Below, in pieces: positions 27,699 to 35,595 of a stretch of 64,000 bases of DNA. Within the stretch, counting starts at the first letter, position 1, and every line of letters starts with the position of its first letter. Origin of the DNA: JBNJGB01 sp051747385 (GTDB lineage Bacteria; Myxococcota_A; UBA9042; PHBI01; JACKFB01). Position numbers and translations under genes: made by a program. Below the pieces are notes generated by a model, which was not told the DNA's origin, ran no database searches, and saw only the letters and a list, made by a program, of their open reading frames with translations. Location: contig JBNJGB010000010.1 of assembly GCA_051747385.1 (NCBI GenBank), forward strand, positions 1-64,000, written 5' to 3'.

Positions 27699-29327
27699 TC
27701 ACCGGTCCACGTCCTCGAGGCCGAGGTCGTGTATGGCGATCTCGCGCATCCGGAATTTCTGGATCTTGCCCGTGGCGGTCATGGGGAAGTCCTCCACGAA
27801 CCGCCAGTAGCGCGGGATCTTGAAGGTGGCGATCTGGCCCCTGCAGAACTCCCGGAGCTCGTCCTCCGTGATCTCGGCGCCGGGCCGCGGCTTCACCCAG
27901 GCCATGACCTCCTCGCCGTACTTCGCGGAGGGGACGCCCAGGACGGAGACGGCCTCGACGGCCTCGTGGCCGTAGAGGAACTCCTCGATCTCCCGCGGAT
28001 AGACGTTCTCCCCGCCGCGGATGATCATCTCCTTGAGGCGGCCGACGATGTCCACGTAGCCGTCCTCGTCCATGGTCGCCAGGTCGCCGGTGTGCATCCA
28101 GCGGGCGTCGTCGATGGCCTCCGCGGTGCCCTCCTCGTTGTTCCAGTAGCCGACCATGACCGAGTAGCCGCGCGTGCACAGCTCTCCCGGGACGCCCCGG
28201 GGCACGACGGAGCCGGTGCGCGGGTCGACGACCTTCACCTCCACGTGCGGGTGGACCCGGCCGACGGTGGAGACGCGCTTTTCCAGCGGGTCGTCGGTCC
28301 TGGTCTGCGTGGACACGGGCGAGGTCTCCGTCATGCCATAGCAGATGGTGACCTCCGGCATGTGCATGTCCGCCCTGACCTTCTTCATCACCTCCGCCGG
28401 GCAGGAGGCGCCGGCCATGATGCCGGTCCGCAGCGACGACAGGTCGAACTCGCCGAACCGCTCGTGGGCGAGCTCGGCGATGAACATGGTCGGCACGCCG
28501 TAAAGGGAGGTGCAGCGCTCCTGCTGGACGGTCTCCAGCACCGCCAGCGGCTCGAAGGCCTCCCCGGGCACCACCATGCAGGCCCCGTGGCTCACGGCGG
28601 CCAGGTTGCCCATCACCATGCCGAAGCAGTGGTAGAAGGGCACGGGGATGCAGATCCGATCCCGCTCCGTGTAGGCCAGCTTCTCGCCGACGAAGAAGCC
28701 GTTGTTGAGGATGTTGTGGTGCGACAGGGTCGCGCCCTTGGGGAAGCCCGTGGTGCCGGACGTGTACTGGATGTTGATGGGCTCGTCGAACTGGAGCGTC
28801 TCCTCCCGGTCGCGCAGGAGGTGGTCTCCCACGTCCTCCGCCGCCCGCAGCATGGCCTTCCAGTCGTCCTCCAGGACCAGCACGTCCCGAAGGGCCTCGC
28901 AGTCGCCCCGGACCTGCCGGACGATGGAGCGGTAGTCGGTCTCCCGGAAGCCCTCCGACGTCACCAGCAGCGACACCCCCGCCTGGTTCAGGGCGTAGCG
29001 CAGCTCCGACGCCTTGTAGCCCGGGTTCACGTTCACCAGGATGGCGCCGATGCGGGCCGTGGCGAACTGGGTGACGACCCACTCGTGACGGTTCGGCGAC
29101 CAGATGCCCACCCGATCGCCCTTGTGCACGCCCATGGCCATGAGGCCCTTCGCCGCCCGCTCCACCTCGTCCCACAGCTCGCGATAGGTGGCGCGATAGC
29201 CCTGGGATCGCACCACCAGGGCGTCCCGGTCGGGGAAGCGCTCCATCGCCCGCCGCAGGTTCTCACCGATGGTCTGTCCGAGCAGGGGCGTCGGGCTGGT
29301 TCCGTGGTCGTACGACGGTCGGGACAT
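27699..29327 (-). CDS. AMP-forming fatty acyl-CoA synthetase
   Basis: 542 residues, typical of medium/long-chain acyl-CoA synthetases of the AMP-binding family. The P-loop is YTSGTTGFPKG (188-198), with the adenine-site YGMTETSP, the TGDLATMDEDGY motif, the hinge GRLKEMIIRGGENVYP, and the C-terminal catalytic Lys in TATGKIQK (about 525). It activates a carboxylic acid to its CoA thioester in two steps. It is directly downstream (28 bp) of a radical SAM gene on the same strand, so the two probably form an operon. Chain length and physiological substrate cannot be read from sequence. Confidence 0.92.
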   Translation of the reverse strand: MSRPSYDHGTSPTPLLGQTIGENLRRAMERFPDRDALVVRSQGYRATYRELWDEVERAAKGLMAMGVHKGDRVGIWSPNRHEWVVTQFATARIGAILVNVNPGYKASELRYALNQAGVSLLVTSEGFRETDYRSIVRQVRGDCEALRDVLVLEDDWKAMLRAAEDVGDHLLRDREETLQFDEPINIQYTSGTTGFPKGATLSHHNILNNGFFVGEKLAYTERDRICIPVPFYHCFGMVMGNLAAVSHGACMVVPGEAFEPLAVLETVQQERCTSLYGVPTMFIAELAHERFGEFDLSSLRTGIMAGASCPAEVMKKVRADMHMPEVTICYGMTETSPVSTQTRTDDPLEKRVSTVGRVHPHVEVKVVDPRTGSVVPRGVPGELCTRGYSVMVGYWNNEEGTAEAIDDARWMHTGDLATMDEDGYVDIVGRLKEMIIRGGENVYPREIEEFLYGHEAVEAVSVLGVPSAKYGEEVMAWVKPRPGAEITEDELREFCRGQIATFKIPRYWRFVEDFPMTATGKIQKFRMREIAIHDLGLEDVDR

Positions 29328-29355
29328 GGCGCTCCCCTCCTGGTGGCCGGGCTGG

Positions 29356-31020
29356 CTAGCCTGGCACGGTGGGATCCTCCGCGTGCCGGACGGTCTGGGG
29401 CCCGACGCGCGCCCACAGCGGCGCGGACCAGGCGATCCACGACATCTCGCGCGAGGCCCAGCGGTGCCGCACGAACCGCGGCTTCGGATCCACCACCGGC
29501 ACGGACCAGGGCTTCGAGGTCCCCGACCGTCCGGCCACGCGCACCTCGACGCCGCGCGGCTCCATGGCGGCCTTCACGCGCTCCACCTCGGCCTGCTCGC
29601 CCGCATCCAGGTCCTGGAGGTGCCGGGACTCGCCCCCCTCGTGGGAGACGGACCCGTACAGCCACAGCCTCCCGACGCCGGCCTCCACGAAGCGCTCGAG
29701 CAGGTCCTCGTGCACCCGGGGCTCCCGGATCTGCATCATGAGCGACACCTGGGGCCCGCCCACGCCCGATGCCCTCCGGAGCTTTCGCAGCCCGTAGGCC
29801 AGGTCCTCCTCGTTGCCGTGGGACTGGTGGCGGTCGCCGTTGTCGGACATGGCCTTGGGCGGATACGCCACGAAGCAGACCTCGTCCACGCCGCGGCGGG
29901 CGAAGATGTCGTACTGCTCGTGATAGGTGCGCCCGATGGCGGCCGTGAACACCGTCAGGCGCTCGACGCCCCGGTCGCGGATGCGGCCCAGCAGCGCGTC
30001 CAGCCTGTCCGGCGCCAGGGTCTCGATGCCGCCGAACCACAGCTCGCGGGTCCCGTGGGCGGCCACGTGCTCGGCGACGGCCGCGTCCATCTCCTCGAGC
30101 ATCCGATCCTGCGGGTAGTACTCTGCGCGGAACCCGTTGCACGGCTCCGGACACGTCTTGCAGTCCTGGATGCGGAAGAAGCCGCCCGGCGTCTCGCGCT
30201 GCTGCTGCTGCACGTCCAGGTGCAGCTCTCCGGCGTCGTCGTTCTCGAACTCCCGGAATACGCTCAGCTTCTTCCACTGGCGCTCCAGCCTGTCCTCGAT
30301 GTCCCAGAGGAGGCACACGGGCGTGTTGAACAGCTTCACGTGCCCGCCGTGCCGCTCGGCGACCGCCGAGGCCTCGCGGATCGCCTCGGCGATCTGCTCG
30401 TAGCTGGCCAGGTACAGGTGCGCCAGGTGCGTGTTGCCCTTCGAGAACGTGAAGGGCTGGATCATGTGCTGCCTCGCTCCCTTCTCGCCCGTGATGCGCA
30501 CGATCTCCGGGAAGTGCTCGAGCACCTGGGGCGACGCGAGGGACATCTGCATCACGTCGATCCGGCGGCCCTTCCGCTCCCGGAGGTGCTGCAGGTTGTC
30601 CAGGCCCCGCATGGCCATCTCGAAGGAGTAGGGCGCCCGCATCATGGCGTTGTGGGACTTCGCGTCGGGGCCGTGGATGCTGACGTTGACCGTGTCGAGG
30701 CCGGCCTCGACGATCCGGCGGGCGTACCCCTTGTAACCCAGCATCATCCCGTTGGTGGTCACGGCGATCCGCTCGTAGCCCAGGTCCTTGCCGTAGCGGA
30801 CCAGGTCGATGAAGTCGTCGCGGATGGTGGGCTCGCCACCGCTGAAACCCAGGTGCTTCGCCCCGCGCTCCGCGCCCCACCGGATGCGCTCGCGGATCTG
30901 CTCCGTCGTCAGGTCCAGGGGGAACGACGGCTCCAGCTCCCCCCGGTACCGGAGCTGCGGGCAGAACCCGCACAGGGCGTTACAGCTGTAGCCGGTCTCG
31001 ATGGAGAGGACTTCGGGCAT
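29356..31020 (-). CDS. Radical SAM protein
   Basis: 554 residues. The radical SAM cluster motif is Cys13, Cys17 and Cys20 (YSCNALCGFC), followed by GGEP at 61-64 and a TTNGMM strand, all typical of the MoaA/PqqE-like superfamily. A second Cys group, Cys287, Cys290 and Cys294 (DCKTCPEPC), plus Cys236 may bind an auxiliary Fe-S cluster. The last 250 residues contain a second domain that repeats TIM-barrel-like elements (FGGIETLAPDRL). The substrate is unknown. ATG 31020 is used since the domain begins within ten residues. The gene heads a likely operon with the acyl-CoA synthetase. Confidence 0.85.
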   Translation of the reverse strand: MPEVLSIETGYSCNALCGFCPQLRYRGELEPSFPLDLTTEQIRERIRWGAERGAKHLGFSGGEPTIRDDFIDLVRYGKDLGYERIAVTTNGMMLGYKGYARRIVEAGLDTVNVSIHGPDAKSHNAMMRAPYSFEMAMRGLDNLQHLRERKGRRIDVMQMSLASPQVLEHFPEIVRITGEKGARQHMIQPFTFSKGNTHLAHLYLASYEQIAEAIREASAVAERHGGHVKLFNTPVCLLWDIEDRLERQWKKLSVFREFENDDAGELHLDVQQQQRETPGGFFRIQDCKTCPEPCNGFRAEYYPQDRMLEEMDAAVAEHVAAHGTRELWFGGIETLAPDRLDALLGRIRDRGVERLTVFTAAIGRTYHEQYDIFARRGVDEVCFVAYPPKAMSDNGDRHQSHGNEEDLAYGLRKLRRASGVGGPQVSLMMQIREPRVHEDLLERFVEAGVGRLWLYGSVSHEGGESRHLQDLDAGEQAEVERVKAAMEPRGVEVRVAGRSGTSKPWSVPVVDPKPRFVRHRWASREMSWIAWSAPLWARVGPQTVRHAEDPTVPG

Positions 31021-31114
31021 TCGGCGCGATCCATAGGGCCCCGGCCTGCCCCGACGCGGGGTCGGAGGGCCGAAAAACGCAGGAGGGTCGCGCAGTTGCG
31101 CGATATCCCACGGC

Positions 31115-31142
31115 AGCCTAGCAGAGGCCCTCGGGGTGTCAA
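31115..31142 (-). promoter_or_regulatory. Strong putative promoter of the radical SAM - acyl-CoA synthetase operon
   Basis: On the minus strand TTGACA (31142-31137), 16 bp, then TAGGCT (31120-31115). This is the best -35 match in the window, paired with the recurring TAGGCT -10. The leader to the ATG at 31020 would be about 85-90 nt. Confidence 0.6.
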
Positions 31143-31377
31143 GGCGCGGGCCTGCGTCGCCAGGGATGATCGGTCCGGGCGGCGTGCCGCCTCGTGGATG
31201 AAGTGGAGGCGGAGCTGGCAGCGTCCGGGGAAACGTGATTTCCCTTTGAGTTCGGAGGACTGGCCGGCGCGGCAGCGCTTGGCGCTGCCAACGGAACCGT
31301 CGAACGCCGATCTGACCGAAATCGTCTCGGGCTCGCTCGGTCCGCAATACCCTGCAGACTCCTAGCCGACGTCATCG

Positions 31378-31770
31378 TGCCCCCGGGCCGACGACCTGTT
31401 TGCACGCGGCGGGCTGAGTCCCCAGCAACGCCACGCCGCCCACTCCAACACCCGCTGCCGAACCCAGGCGCTCGGAGGCTACGCCTGCGTCTGCGACGAG
31501 TGCGGGGTCATCCACGCCGCCTACAACGCCTGCCGGGACCGGCACTGCCCGAGCTGCCAGAGCCTGGCCCGACGCCCCTGGATCGGGCGCCGCATCGCCC
31601 GCGTCCTGCCCGCCGCGCGCTACCACGTCGTCTTCACCCTGCCGGACGGGCTCCGCCCCATCGCGCGGTTCAACCAGGCCCCGGTCGGCTCCGAGCTCCT
31701 CCGGGCCGCCGCCGCCCCCCTGCTCGACTTCGGCCACGCGACCCGCGCCCCCTCGGCGTCACCACGTCCG
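31378..31770 (+). pseudogene. IS91-family transposase remnant (N-terminal third)
   Basis: In one forward frame, which lacks a usable start codon, the sequence reads like the N-terminal part of an IS91-family transposase: the zinc-finger Cys pattern CDECG ... CRDRHCPSCQ, then YHVVFTLPDGLRP and LLDFG. It covers roughly 130 of about 400 residues. After about 31745 the frame loses similarity, while another frame briefly continues with LGVTTS, suggesting a frameshift before full decay. A TAG closes the frame upstream at 31363. No intact terminal sequences of the element are evident, so it is a dead fragment. Confidence 0.75.
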
Positions 31771-31923
31771 CCAACGACCAACCCCGCGGGCCGCCGAGGG
31801 CCCTGCCATGAATCGGCCCTGCCAGATGCCGCTCGAGCTCCCAGCCAGGTCCTCCCGGCCTCGTGCGTCCCGAGGCCCACGCGGGGCCTTGCGGCGTCGC
31901 ACTCGCGCCTCGACTCACCCCCT

Positions 31924-32430
31924 TCATCGCCGCTCGACCCGTCCCGTCTCGCCGATACGGCCTACAACACCCTCCGGAGCCCTTGGAACAGCAAGTCTGC
32001 CGGCTGATGCATCACCCCCCTCATCACAGGCGTGGGCCCCGCCGGTCGTCTCGCCCACCGGGCACGTCCCACAGCTTCCCCCGCACCCGTCCAGACACAC
32101 TCCCTGCCGCCGCAGTCCCGTACGCAGGGCAGCCGGTAGACCTGGCCCACGCACTTCGGCGCCGCAACGAGACAGGTGCCGCAGGTTCCGCCGGACCCGT
32201 CGGGAACGCACTCCGTCCCGCCGCGCTCGGGGACGCACGCCACACCGTCGCCCGGGACCTCCTCCCCGGCGTCGTCCACCCGCTCCAAAGCGCCGTTCTC
32301 CCCTCCGGCCACGTCGGATTCCGCACCGGTGCCGCACCCCGTGCATGCCGCCACGGTCCACGGGAGCGCCGTCAGCAAGAGCCGCGTGAGTCGCGGCGCA
32401 CCATCTCCCGGTCGGAGGACGGCGCCATCG
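31924..32430 (-). pseudogene. Frameshifted Cys-rich lipoprotein
   Basis: On the minus strand one frame gives a lipobox-like TVAACTGCGTG followed by Cys-rich modules (ECVPDGSGGTCGTC, then CVRDCGGREC). At about 32100 the continuation DGCGGSCGTCPVGET lies in a neighbouring frame. Restoring one base would join them into the same D-G-C-G-G-S-C-G module seen in the deiminase-like lipoprotein at 740. No in-frame start codon precedes the signal-like segment either; an ATG exists one frame away. It looks like a recently broken surface lipoprotein, unless a sequencing error produced the shift. Confidence 0.6.
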
Positions 32431-32469
32431 TGGCGCGGCCGGGCAGGTCGCCGCAATGCAACCTCGGGC

Positions 32470-32684
32470 GGGTCGGTAATCCGGGCAATGGAGTCCTGTC
32501 GAGTCGATCCACTCCTCGTCGATCCATCCGCGCGGGCGAGGACGAGGCTGTCGCTATACCCTCGCGAGGAGGCAGCCGGCTCCGTTTTCGCGGGCGGGAC
32601 GCCCGCGCAGACGGCCCCGTCCGGAGCTCCCGCATGAAGCCGAGTGATCCCGAGAGCTCGATCGTCCTGGGTCGGTAATCCGGG
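32470..32684 (+). repeat. Pair of 16-bp direct repeats 199 bp apart
   Basis: GGGTCGGTAATCCGGG occurs exactly at 32470-32485 and 32669-32684 in the non-coding island next to the IS91 remnant. The interval between has no gene I can recognise. The pair could be the footprint of an inserted or duplicated segment. Confidence 0.6.
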
Positions 32685-32770
32685 GCCGTTCGGGGCGCGC
32701 GATGCGCGTACCGAAGCTCGCCGACGGAGCCGTGTCCTCATCACCCCACGACGAGCCCGAACGAAAGAAA

Positions 32771-32816
32771 CCCGGTGCGCCGTCCGCCCAGGGAGGGAAA
32801 CAGCCGGCGCACCGGG
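32771..32816 (-). terminator. Probable intrinsic terminator of the octaheme cytochrome gene
   Basis: A perfect 12-bp inverted repeat (CCCGGTGCGCCG at 32771-32782 and its complement at 32805-32816, loop 22 nt). On the minus strand it is followed by TTTCTTTCGTT, a T-rich tract. It lies about 130 bp beyond the cytochrome stop codon. Confidence 0.75.
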
Positions 32817-32944
32817 TGATGGGGCATGGTCGGGGCTGTGGGTGTGTCGCCGGGGCGGCGTCGTGGGAGTGCGCGGTGGGCCGAGCCTCCGCCCCCGTCG
32901 GGGAGTCACGACCCACCGCGCCTTCGCCGGCCCTGCTACTCGGG

Positions 32945-34912
32945 CTACTCCGTGGCGTGCTCGCCGCCCACGCTCATGGGGTCGCCGCTGTAGCCGAGCG
33001 CGACGAAGTCGATGCCACCGTTGTGGCAGTCCGTGCAGTCGCGGGCCTGGCCGGTCACCTCGTGGTGGAGCTTCATGTACATCTCGGTCTCCACGAAGCC
33101 GTAGGTGCCGCTGAAGTCGAGGCCGGCCGCAGCCATGCCCTCCTGGATGGCGAGGTCCCAGTCCCAGGTGCCCCAGTAGGGGTTGTCACCGGCGATCTTG
33201 CCGAACAGGTGGGGCACGGCCAGCACCATGTTCACGGTGTCCGCGGGCTGGTTGCCCTTCATCACCTTGAACGGGTAGATCTTCGCCGCCGGGTCGTCGA
33301 TGGAGCCGTGGGGCTCCGCCAGGGCGACGGGCTCGCTGTCGTACGTGTCGCCGATGACCATGCGGTCGTACGTGCCGTTGTACCAGGCGAGGGTCGGCTC
33401 GACGTCCTGCCCCCAGACGAACTCGCCCTTCTTGGCGTTGTAGTCGGGCATGCCGTACTCGTCGAGGACCGGCTCACGCTCCTGGTCGCCAGCGAACTCC
33501 CAGTACCACTCGAGCTTGGTGGGCTGCTGCCGGCTGTAGGCCGGGATGTGGCAGGTCTCGCAGGCCACGTGCGCCGTGTGCTGGTCGAGCGTGTCGTTGT
33601 CCTCGTGCACGACGGGCCCCTGGTGGCAGTCGGTGCACGCGAGGGACTCCTCCTCGACGGGGACGTGCAGGCCGCCGCCGGAGATCCGGTGGGCCGTCGC
33701 GGTGTGGCAGTCCACGCACTGCATGTCGTGGGCGCCCATGTGGACGTCGGCCTCGTCGGTGGGCTCGAAGGCCCAGGAGCCCAGATCGCCCTTCTTCACG
33801 TTGTCGCCGCCGCCGGCGAAGAAGTGGCAGGCGCCGCAGTTGTCGCGCGTGGGGCTGCCCACGCTCTTCGCCGCCAGGGTCAGATCCACGCCCTCGGCCA
33901 CGGTGCCGGCCTTCTTCATGTCCTTCACGTACTGGCCGGACTGGTCATGGCAGACGAGGCAGTCGACGGAGTTCGGCTCGTCGAAGGCGAAGTCGCCGTC
34001 GTCGTAGCCGTACCCGGCGTGACACTGGGTGCAGCGCGCCTCGTTGGAGACGACTGCGATGCAGAAGTTGTTGATGATGTTGTCCTTGCCGTACTGCTCG
34101 CCGGCGGGGACGTCCTGCATGCCCGGGTTCGGGCCGCGCCACTGATAGTGCGCCGACTGCATCACGTCGTGCAGCTGGCTCTCGTGGCAGGACCGGCACG
34201 CCGCCGTGACCTCGGGGCCGCTCTCGAAGGGCCCCTCGAGCAGGGCGAAGGTGGCGTGATCGGACGTCGGGAGGCACGTGCCGTTCACGCAGACCTCGCC
34301 CTCCAGGCAGTCGGGGTCGCACGCCTGGACCACGGCCACGCACGTCCCGGCGTCGCAGACCTCGTTCGGCCCGCAGGCGGGGTCGCAGGTCACGGCCAGG
34401 TCGACGCACGTCCCGTCGGTGGCGCACGCCTGCCCCGCCTCGCAAGCCGGGTCGCAGGTCACGGCCACGGCGACGCAGGTGCCGTCGGACGTGCAGGCCT
34501 CGTCGGCTCCACACGCAGGCTCGCAGTCGGCGGCCACGTCCGCGCAGGTGCCCTCGCTGGTGCAGACCTGGCCCGCGTCGCAGGCAGGCTCGCAGGTCGC
34601 GGCCACGTCCGCGCAGGTGCCGTCGGCGGTGCAGACCTGCCCGGCCCCGCAGGCGGGGTCGCAGGTGGTCGGGGTGGTCCGGGCGACGCAGGTGCCGTCG
34701 GACGTGCAGATCTCGTCATCCGCGCAGGCGGGGTCGCAGGTCACGCCCTCGTTCTGGTCGACACACTCTCCTTCGTTCGTACAGATCTGCCCGGCCTCGC
34801 AGGCCGGGTCGCAGGTGATCACTCCGTCGCCGTCGTCCGAGTCGCAGGCTGCGAGGAGGAGGACGGCGGCGGAAGCAAGTGACAGCACGATCCCGAGTCC
34901 GAGTCGTTTCAT
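32945..34912 (-). CDS. Octaheme c-type cytochrome (tetrathionate reductase family) with Cys-rich N-terminal repeat array
   Basis: 655 residues. Signal peptide with lipobox LLAAC (lipidated Cys23); then eight short Cys-rich repeats (about 34-217), each four Cys in a CDPAC-x5-C-x4-GTC pattern; then a cytochrome domain with eight CxxCH heme sites (CRSCH, CTQCH, CLVCH, CGACH, CVDCH, CTDCH, CETCH, CTDCH). Eight hemes and the TKLEWYWEFAGD segment fit the octaheme tetrathionate reductase (OTR) family, which also reduces nitrite or hydroxylamine in vitro. The repeat array and lipid anchor are extra and may tether the cytochrome at the cell surface. ATG 34912 has AGGAGG upstream. A terminator follows at 32771-32816. 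Confidence 0.9.
   Translation of the reverse strand: MKRLGLGIVLSLASAAVLLLAACDSDDGDGVITCDPACEAGQICTNEGECVDQNEGVTCDPACADDEICTSDGTCVARTTPTTCDPACGAGQVCTADGTCADVAATCEPACDAGQVCTSEGTCADVAADCEPACGADEACTSDGTCVAVAVTCDPACEAGQACATDGTCVDLAVTCDPACGPNEVCDAGTCVAVVQACDPDCLEGEVCVNGTCLPTSDHATFALLEGPFESGPEVTAACRSCHESQLHDVMQSAHYQWRGPNPGMQDVPAGEQYGKDNIINNFCIAVVSNEARCTQCHAGYGYDDGDFAFDEPNSVDCLVCHDQSGQYVKDMKKAGTVAEGVDLTLAAKSVGSPTRDNCGACHFFAGGGDNVKKGDLGSWAFEPTDEADVHMGAHDMQCVDCHTATAHRISGGGLHVPVEEESLACTDCHQGPVVHEDNDTLDQHTAHVACETCHIPAYSRQQPTKLEWYWEFAGDQEREPVLDEYGMPDYNAKKGEFVWGQDVEPTLAWYNGTYDRMVIGDTYDSEPVALAEPHGSIDDPAAKIYPFKVMKGNQPADTVNMVLAVPHLFGKIAGDNPYWGTWDWDLAIQEGMAAAGLDFSGTYGFVETEMYMKLHHEVTGQARDCTDCHNGGIDFVALGYSGDPMSVGGEHATE
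34262..34822 (-). repeat. Tandem coding repeats, eight units of about 63-78 bp
   Basis: These encode the eight Cys-rich modules in the octaheme cytochrome. The central four units are exactly 69 bp (23 codons) and highly similar to each other. The outer units vary by one to three codons. The pattern suggests recent amplification by unequal exchange. Confidence 0.85.
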
Positions 34913-35595
34913 TTTTCTCTGTCCTCCTACCAATTCCTTCATCTGGTTTCGGGGGCGGGATGGGCCGTGCCGCGCCGTGGGCGCCCGCCATGCGGTCCGA
35001 GACAGGCACGCACCTCCAAGGCGGTCGGCAGGACACTCGCCGGGGCGGCACGGCTGCATCCCGCCGGAGGACAGAGCAAGGGAAGGGCCAGATCCGAGCG
35101 TTGCGCTGGACGTTTCGTACAAGCCGAAGGGATCCCACGAGAAAAATAGCGCAGTTATAGGACGTTAACCGCGTCCGGAGGCACCCCGCCGACGTTAAGG
35201 CAACGTTAACGACAACACCCCGAAGGCAACACATGAACGGTGTTTCCGTTGCCCTTCACGCCGAAGGAGCGGAGGCGCCCCGGGACGCCGTCGCCCAGGC
35301 GCGACCCGATCCCCCGGCCCGCTCGTCGGGAAGTCGTAGCGGAGGGAGTCGATGGTCGCCGCGCCGATAGGAAGAGGCGATGGCGAAGCGTCCCTCCCTC
35401 TCTCCTCGAGCGTGGGGCTCGCCACACCCCCGACGACACCAGCCCGTTCGAGCCGACAGGCCGGATCGACGGGGGAAACCACAGACCTGTCGCGTCTGGT
35501 GTCCGCGAACCTGCCGAACGCTCGGACCTTCCGCCATTCGACGGGGCACGTGAGGCGCCCCCCACAGGTGACAGGCACCCATGGGGGCGCCGGCC
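34913..35595. other. 683-bp intergenic region upstream of the cytochrome and downstream of parC
   Basis: This region holds the cytochrome leader and the GTTAACGT box cluster at 35154-35210. A short inverted repeat (GGCAAC ... GTTGCC, about 35224-35252) lies next to it. I found no convincing gene. The remaining reading frames are short and lack codon bias. I looked for GEMM-type cyclic-dinucleotide riboswitch signatures in the leader and saw none. Confidence 0.5.
35154..35210 (-). promoter_or_regulatory. Putative promoter with three GTTAACGT-type boxes upstream of the octaheme cytochrome
   Basis: On the minus strand a TATAAC hexamer (35159-35154) is preceded by three copies of TTAACGT: GTTAACGTC at 35169-35161, CTTAACGTC at 35199-35191 and GTTAACGTT at 35210-35202. 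Start-to-start spacings of 11 and 30 bp are near one and three helical turns. No good -35 hexamer is found at 17 bp, as in activator-dependent promoters. The binding protein is unknown. The spot is notably AT-richer than its surroundings. Confidence 0.5.

Noticed and set aside
34262..34822. CRISPR-like array
   Set aside because: The regular 69-bp spacing belongs to coding repeats in the octaheme cytochrome, with in-frame Cys codons and no spacer variation or cas genes.
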